Source: DAOMFB01 sp963721385
GTDB lineage: Bacteria > Acidobacteriota > Thermoanaerobaculia > UBA5066
Direction of reading: 5' to 3'
Assembly (NCBI GenBank): GCA_963721385.1
Contig: CAVRJB010000013.1
Span: forward strand, 930,001-994,000
Length of the DNA stretch: 64,000 nucleotides
Part shown: one piece after another, positions 60,619 to 64,000 of the stretch
How the letters are laid out: every line of letters begins with the position of its first letter
How positions within the stretch are numbered: position 1 is the first letter of the stretch
Translations under genes and position numbers: made by a program
Notes under the pieces: generated by a model
What the model was told of the DNA's origin: nothing
Databases searched by the model: none
Seen by the model: only the letters and a program-made list of their open reading frames with translations

Positions 60619-62270
60619 TCCCGGCGGACCAGCACGAGCGTCCGGTCGTCGGAGTACGGCACGCCCTTGACGAACTGGGCGAGGGCGGCCAGGAGATCCA
60701 CCTCGATCTCCTTCAGGTTCTTCGCCCGGGAAGCGGTCGTGACCTCGACCAGCCGGTCCACGCCGAACTCCTCGTCGTCGGGGTTCGTCGCCTCGGTGAT
60801 GCCGTCGGTGTAGAGCACGAGGAGATCGCCCTTCTGCATGGTCAGGCTGCCCGAGGAATAGACCTTCGCCGGGAAGAGGCCGAGCGGCGGGCCGTGGGCG
60901 GAGAGCTTCTCGAGCGTCCCGTCCGCCCGGATGAAAAGCCCCGCGTTGTGGCCCGCGTTCGTCCAGACGATCGCACCCGTCTCCGGGTCGTAGAGCGCCT
61001 GGAAGAACGTGACGAACTTCTCGGGGCTGGTCCGCCGCCAGACCAGATCGTTGAGCCCGGAACAGAGGCGGTCCGGCGGGAAGTTCTCGCCCGCCCAGAC
61101 CTGGAACGCCGCCTGGACCGACGCTGCGAGAATCGACGCGCCCATCCCCTTGCCGCAGACGTCGGCGACGACGATGTCGATCGTTCTGTCGGCGCGCTGG
61201 TAATAGTCGTAGTAGTCGCCGGAGACCGTGCGCGACGGCACCGTCCGCCCCAGGATCGAGGTGTTCGGAACGGTCGGGTCGGCGTCGGGCAGGAGCCGCC
61301 GCTGGATGTCCCAGGCCAGCGCCATCTCCCGCTCGAAGCGCTCCTTCGCGATGACGCCCTCGCGGAGCCTCAGGTTCTGGATCTTGATGGCCGCGGTATT
61401 CGCGAGAGAGGTCAGGAGGCGGAGATCCTCCTCGGCGAAGCTCTTCCGGCCGAGGCGGACCTCGAGGTAGATGAGGCCGATGACCTTGTCCTCGACGAAG
61501 AGCGGCGCCGCCATGCAGGAGGTGACGCCCTGGATCCGGATCGACTCGGCGGCCGCGAGCTGCCCGTCCGTCGCCGCGTCGATGACGAGGATGCCGTTCT
61601 TCCGCTCGACGACCGTCTGGATGAGCGTCTTCGAGAGCCGGATGTCGGAGGGGTCGACGCCCTCGGCGAACTTCACCTGCTCGGGCTTCAGGTTACCGCT
61701 TTCGTCCGCCAGCATCAGGAGCCCGCGGTCGGGCTGGAGGTACGTGAAGATCTTCTCGAGCATCAGCTCGAGCAGCTTCGGGAGGGGGATGTCCGAGAGC
61801 AGCTCGACCGAGACCTCGTTCAGGATCCGGAGCGAGGTGGCGAGGCGCGCCAGCTCCTCGGCCCCCATCTTGGAGTCCCACTCCTGCTTGTGGGGCCGCA
61901 TCAGGTCCCGCGACGACTGGAGGAACGTCGTCCGGCGGAGGCTGTCGTCGTCGCGCGCGTCGATGACGACTCGCGTCGTCGACTCCTCGAGGACGTCGAG
62001 CACCGTTTCGCCGAGCTGGATCCGGTCGCCCGGCCGGAGGATCACGGGGTCCGTGATCCGCGAGCCGTTCACGGCGGTGCCGTTTCGCGAGCCGAGGTCG
62101 ACGAGGCGCAGGTGTCCGTCGGCCATTTCGAGCCGCGCGTGGACGCGTGACAGCGTCCGATCGGCCAGCGGAACGTCGTTCGTCGAGGAGCGCCCCAGCG
62201 TGACCGCAGGCTTCTCCATCCGGAGCCGCCGCGCGGGCTCGCCAGGGACCCTCACGTTCAGGATCAGCAT
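60615..62270 (-). CDS. FHA-GAF-SpoIIE PP2C phosphatase
   Basis: 551 residues. N-terminal FHA domain (about 20-75: VTLGRSSTNDVPLADRTLSRVHARLE, LVDLGSRNGTAVNG) for phosphothreonine binding, GAF (~150-300), coiled linker, SpoIIE domain (~330-551: VSGDYYDYY, ADVCGKG, NAGHN, YTDGITEA, SDDRTLVLV). The gene is convergent with the NtrC-type regulator. A TAGACT box ends 6 nt before ATG 62270. It is the third phosphatase of this type in the window; no STAS gene lies beside it. Confidence 0.92.
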   Translation of the reverse strand: MLILNVRVPGEPARRLRMEKPAVTLGRSSTNDVPLADRTLSRVHARLEMADGHLRLVDLGSRNGTAVNGSRITDPVILRPGDRIQLGETVLDVLEESTTRVVIDARDDDSLRRTTFLQSSRDLMRPHKQEWDSKMGAEELARLATSLRILNEVSVELLSDIPLPKLLELMLEKIFTYLQPDRGLLMLADESGNLKPEQVKFAEGVDPSDIRLSKTLIQTVVERKNGILVIDAATDGQLAAAESIRIQGVTSCMAAPLFVEDKVIGLIYLEVRLGRKSFAEEDLRLLTSLANTAAIKIQNLRLREGVIAKERFEREMALAWDIQRRLLPDADPTVPNTSILGRTVPSRTVSGDYYDYYQRADRTIDIVVADVCGKGMGASILAASVQAAFQVWAGENFPPDRLCSGLNDLVWRRTSPEKFVTFFQALYDPETGAIVWTNAGHNAGLFIRADGTLEKLSAHGPPLGLFPAKVYSSGSLTMQKGDLLVLYTDGITEATNPDDEEFGVDRLVEVTTASRAKNLKEIEVDLLAALAQFVKGVPYSDDRTLVLVRRD

Positions 62271-62276
62271 CGCCGA

Positions 62277-62282
62277 AGTCTA
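62277..62282 (-). promoter_or_regulatory. -10 element upstream of the FHA-SpoIIE gene
   Basis: TAGACT on the minus strand ends 6 nt before ATG 62270, consistent with a leaderless transcript. No clear -35. Confidence 0.4.
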
Positions 62283-62328
62283 GCAGCGCCAAGCTTTGCG
62301 CCCTCTTCGTGGATCGAAACCGCCGTGC

Positions 62329-62334
62329 TATATT
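62329..62334 (+). promoter_or_regulatory. extended -10 promoter of rpmE
   Basis: TGC-TATATT, an extended -10 sequence, about 50 nt upstream of ATG 62384. The -35 region is weak. Confidence 0.45.
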
Positions 62335-62383
62335 CCGCGGTTCCGCACCGGCTCACCACAGCGGCCGGCGCGACGAGGAGCCC

Positions 62384-62599
62384 ATGAAGCCGAAGATCCA
62401 CCCCGAGTCCTACGAAGTCACCGCGCACTGCGCCTGCGGGAACACCTGGAAGACGCATAGCACGAAGTCCGAGCTCCGCCTCGAGATCTGCTCGCTCTGC
62501 CACCCGTTCTTCACGGGCAAGGCCAAGCTCGTCGACACCGCAGGCCGCGTCGAGCGTTTCCAGAAGCGCTACGCCAAGGCCGCTCCCAAGACGGCCTGA
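62384..62599 (+). CDS. rpmE: 50S ribosomal protein L31
   Basis: 71 residues from ATG 62384, with GAGGAG just upstream. The family N-terminus MKPKIHPESYEVTAHCACGN and the central C-S-L-C-H-P-F-F-T-G-K are clear. All four zinc ligands (C-x-C and C-x-x-C) are present, so this is the zinc-containing form. It lies 67 nt upstream of prfA, a common gene pair. Confidence 0.96.
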   Translation: MKPKIHPESYEVTAHCACGNTWKTHSTKSELRLEICSLCHPFFTGKAKLVDTAGRVERFQKRYAKAAPKTA

Positions 62600-62666
62600 G
62601 GCGCCCCGCCCCGCCCGTGCCCCCTCCGGCGGCCCTCCCGGAGACGCCCGAGGAGCCCCGACGACG

Positions 62667-63749
62667 ATGCTCCAGAAGCTCGAAGAGATCGAACGGAAGT
62701 ACGCCGAGCTGAAGGCGCGCTCCGAGTCGCCCGAGGTCGCCCAGGACCACGTCGCCTACACGAAGACCGTCCGGGCGATGAAGGAGATCGCGTCGATCGT
62801 CGAGAAGGTGCGGGAGCGGCGCCGCCTCGAGAAGGAGCTGGCGGGCGCCCGCGAGCTCCTCGACACCCTTCCCCCGGCCGACGAGCTCCGCGCCGTCGCC
62901 CAGCAGGAGTTCGACGCCCTGCGCGGGCGGCTCCCGGCCGTCGAGGAAGAGCTGCGCCTGCTGCTTCTGCCGAAGGATCCGGACGACTCGAGAAACGTCG
63001 TCCTCGAGATCCGCGCCGGAACCGGAGGCGACGAGGCCGCCCTCTTCGCGGAGGAGCTGTTCCGCATGTACGTCCGGTACGCCGAGAGCCGCGGCTGGAA
63101 GGTGGACGTCGTCGAGCGAAGCGACGCCGGAGGAATCGGCGGCATCAAGGAGATCCAGGCGATCCTCGAGGGCGACGGGGCTTTCTCGCGCCTCAAGTAC
63201 GAAGGGGGCGTTCACCGCGTCCAGCGGGTCCCGGCCACGGAGACGCAGGGCCGGATCCACACCTCAGCGGCGACCGTCGCGGTCCTCCCGGAGGCCGAAG
63301 ACGTCGATCTGCAGGTCAGCGAAAAGGAGATCCGCGTCGACCTCTTCTGCGCCTCGGGCCCGGGCGGACAGGGGGTCAACACGACCTATTCGGCCGTCCG
63401 GCTGACGCACCTCCCGACCGGGACCGTCGTTCAGTGCCAGGACGAGCGGTCGCAGATCAAGAACAAGGCGAAGGCGATGCGCGTCCTGAAGTCACGCCTG
63501 TACGAGGTCGAGAGGGAGCGGCGCGAAGCGGCGTACGCCGCCGACCGGAAGAAGATGGTCGGGTCGGGGGACCGGTCCGAGAAGATCCGGACTTACAACT
63601 TCCCTCAGTCGCGCGTGACCGACCACCGGATCGGCTTCACGTCCCACCGCCTCGCCGACATCCTGGACGGGCGCCTCGACGAGCTGGTCGACCCGCTCGT
63701 CGCGTACTACCAGGCCGAGAGGCTGAAAGCGGAGCTCGCGAAGAGCTGA
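62667..63749 (+). CDS. prfA: peptide chain release factor 1
   Basis: 360 residues, normal length. Recognises UAA and UAG stop codons through P-A-T (in RVPATETQGRIHTSA) and releases the peptide through GGQ (SGPGGQGVNTT). The C-terminal NFPQSRVTDHRIG is also diagnostic. Start ATG 62667 follows CGAGGAG at longer spacing. No hemK/prmC gene follows; the next gene is convergent. Confidence 0.97.
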   Translation: MLQKLEEIERKYAELKARSESPEVAQDHVAYTKTVRAMKEIASIVEKVRERRRLEKELAGARELLDTLPPADELRAVAQQEFDALRGRLPAVEEELRLLLLPKDPDDSRNVVLEIRAGTGGDEAALFAEELFRMYVRYAESRGWKVDVVERSDAGGIGGIKEIQAILEGDGAFSRLKYEGGVHRVQRVPATETQGRIHTSAATVAVLPEAEDVDLQVSEKEIRVDLFCASGPGGQGVNTTYSAVRLTHLPTGTVVQCQDERSQIKNKAKAMRVLKSRLYEVERERREAAYAADRKKMVGSGDRSEKIRTYNFPQSRVTDHRIGFTSHRLADILDGRLDELVDPLVAYYQAERLKAELAKS

Positions 63750-63756
63750 ATCCGGG

Positions 63757-64000
63757 CTACTTCTTCGTGGCGGGTTTGGCGGCGGCCTTCCCCTCGACGT
63801 CCACCGCGTACATCTTGTAGTGGACGGTCACCTTGGAACCGACGGCCAGCTCGCCGGTGACCTTCGTCGCGGCGTCCTTGGTGATGTGGAAGCGCTCCTT
63901 CCCCTTCATCACGGTGATCGACGAGGCGTCCATCGCGCTGACGGTCCCCGTCACCTGGAAGCTGTCGGTCTTCAGGTCGACGGCGAACGCCGGCGCAGCG
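63757..64000 (-). CDS. secreted small protein, 5' end outside window
   Basis: The stop is at 63757 and the frame stays open to the right edge. The visible ~80 residues begin with what looks like the end of a signal peptide (AAPAFAV), then a small beta-rich domain: DLKTDSFQVTGTV, SSITVMKGKERFHITKDAATKVTGELAVGSKVTVHYKMYAV, and a Lys/Ala-rich tail. This resembles small OB-like (DUF5666-type) periplasmic proteins. Function unknown. Confidence 0.7.
   Translation of the reverse strand, partial: AAPAFAVDLKTDSFQVTGTVSAMDASSITVMKGKERFHITKDAATKVTGELAVGSKVTVHYKMYAVDVEGKAAAKPATKK

Overview
The window is one GC-rich, gene-dense stretch of bacterial chromosome, with many 4-nt start/stop overlaps. I saw no rRNA, tRNA, insertion sequence, phage gene or CRISPR array. 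The gene set includes three SpoIIE-type PP2C phosphatases with different sensor domains, FG-GAP/VCBS and ASPIC/UnbV proteins, PEGA and PKD surface proteins, a carboxypeptidase-regulatory-like beta-barrel, sigma-54 activators and a Gram-negative O-antigen type ABC exporter. This points to a diderm, probably Acidobacteriota (Thermoanaerobaculia/Holophagae-like). That assignment is inference from gene content only.

Layout. 1-2 kb: agmatine to putrescine genes (aguA end, aguB) and an orphan fdhE. 2-10 kb, all minus: a chain of eight genes holding a partner-switching module (RsbW-like kinase, STAS antagonist, GAF-SpoIIE phosphatase), a lipoprotein aspartyl protease, a lipoprotein-type Pcm, an FG-GAP/ASPIC protein and a PAP2 phosphatase. 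A good sigma-54 promoter candidate precedes the chain. 10-16 kb, minus: a sigma-54 activator, a TPR protein and a PDZ-membrane-GAF-SpoIIE phosphatase. 16-21 kb, plus: tmk, holB and two polytopic membrane proteins, coupled end to end. 21-36 kb: a polysaccharide locus with at least six glycosyltransferase genes, two methyltransferases, a PIG-L deacetylase, a GNAT protein, a PEGA protein and the exporter ATPase (Wzt type). 36-46 kb: an 1800-residue PKD protein, another secreted protein, an FG-GAP lipoprotein, then the exporter permease (Wzm type). 46-49 kb: an XRE regulator, TPR protein and secreted protein as an overlapping unit with a probable autoregulatory operator. 49-54 kb: dnaJ-like, glgC, Lrp-type regulator, an outer-membrane protein, comF and proline dehydrogenase. 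54-62 kb: an outer-membrane barrel, a PDZ-membrane histidine kinase, its NtrC-type response regulator and an FHA-GAF-SpoIIE phosphatase. 62-64 kb: rpmE, prfA and the end of a secreted protein gene.

Together the region looks like an envelope and surface-polysaccharide neighbourhood under dense phospho-signalling control, with a few housekeeping genes inserted. Four genes (24.7-28.4 kb and 41.6-43.3 kb) contain single-base shifts, mostly in short homopolymer runs. These look more like sequence errors than decay, but the sequence alone cannot settle it.

Two sequence-level patterns recur. Several genes have a -10-like hexamer ending 5-9 nt before the start codon, suggesting leaderless transcripts. 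Three convergent gene pairs share a single CTAG as both stop codons.
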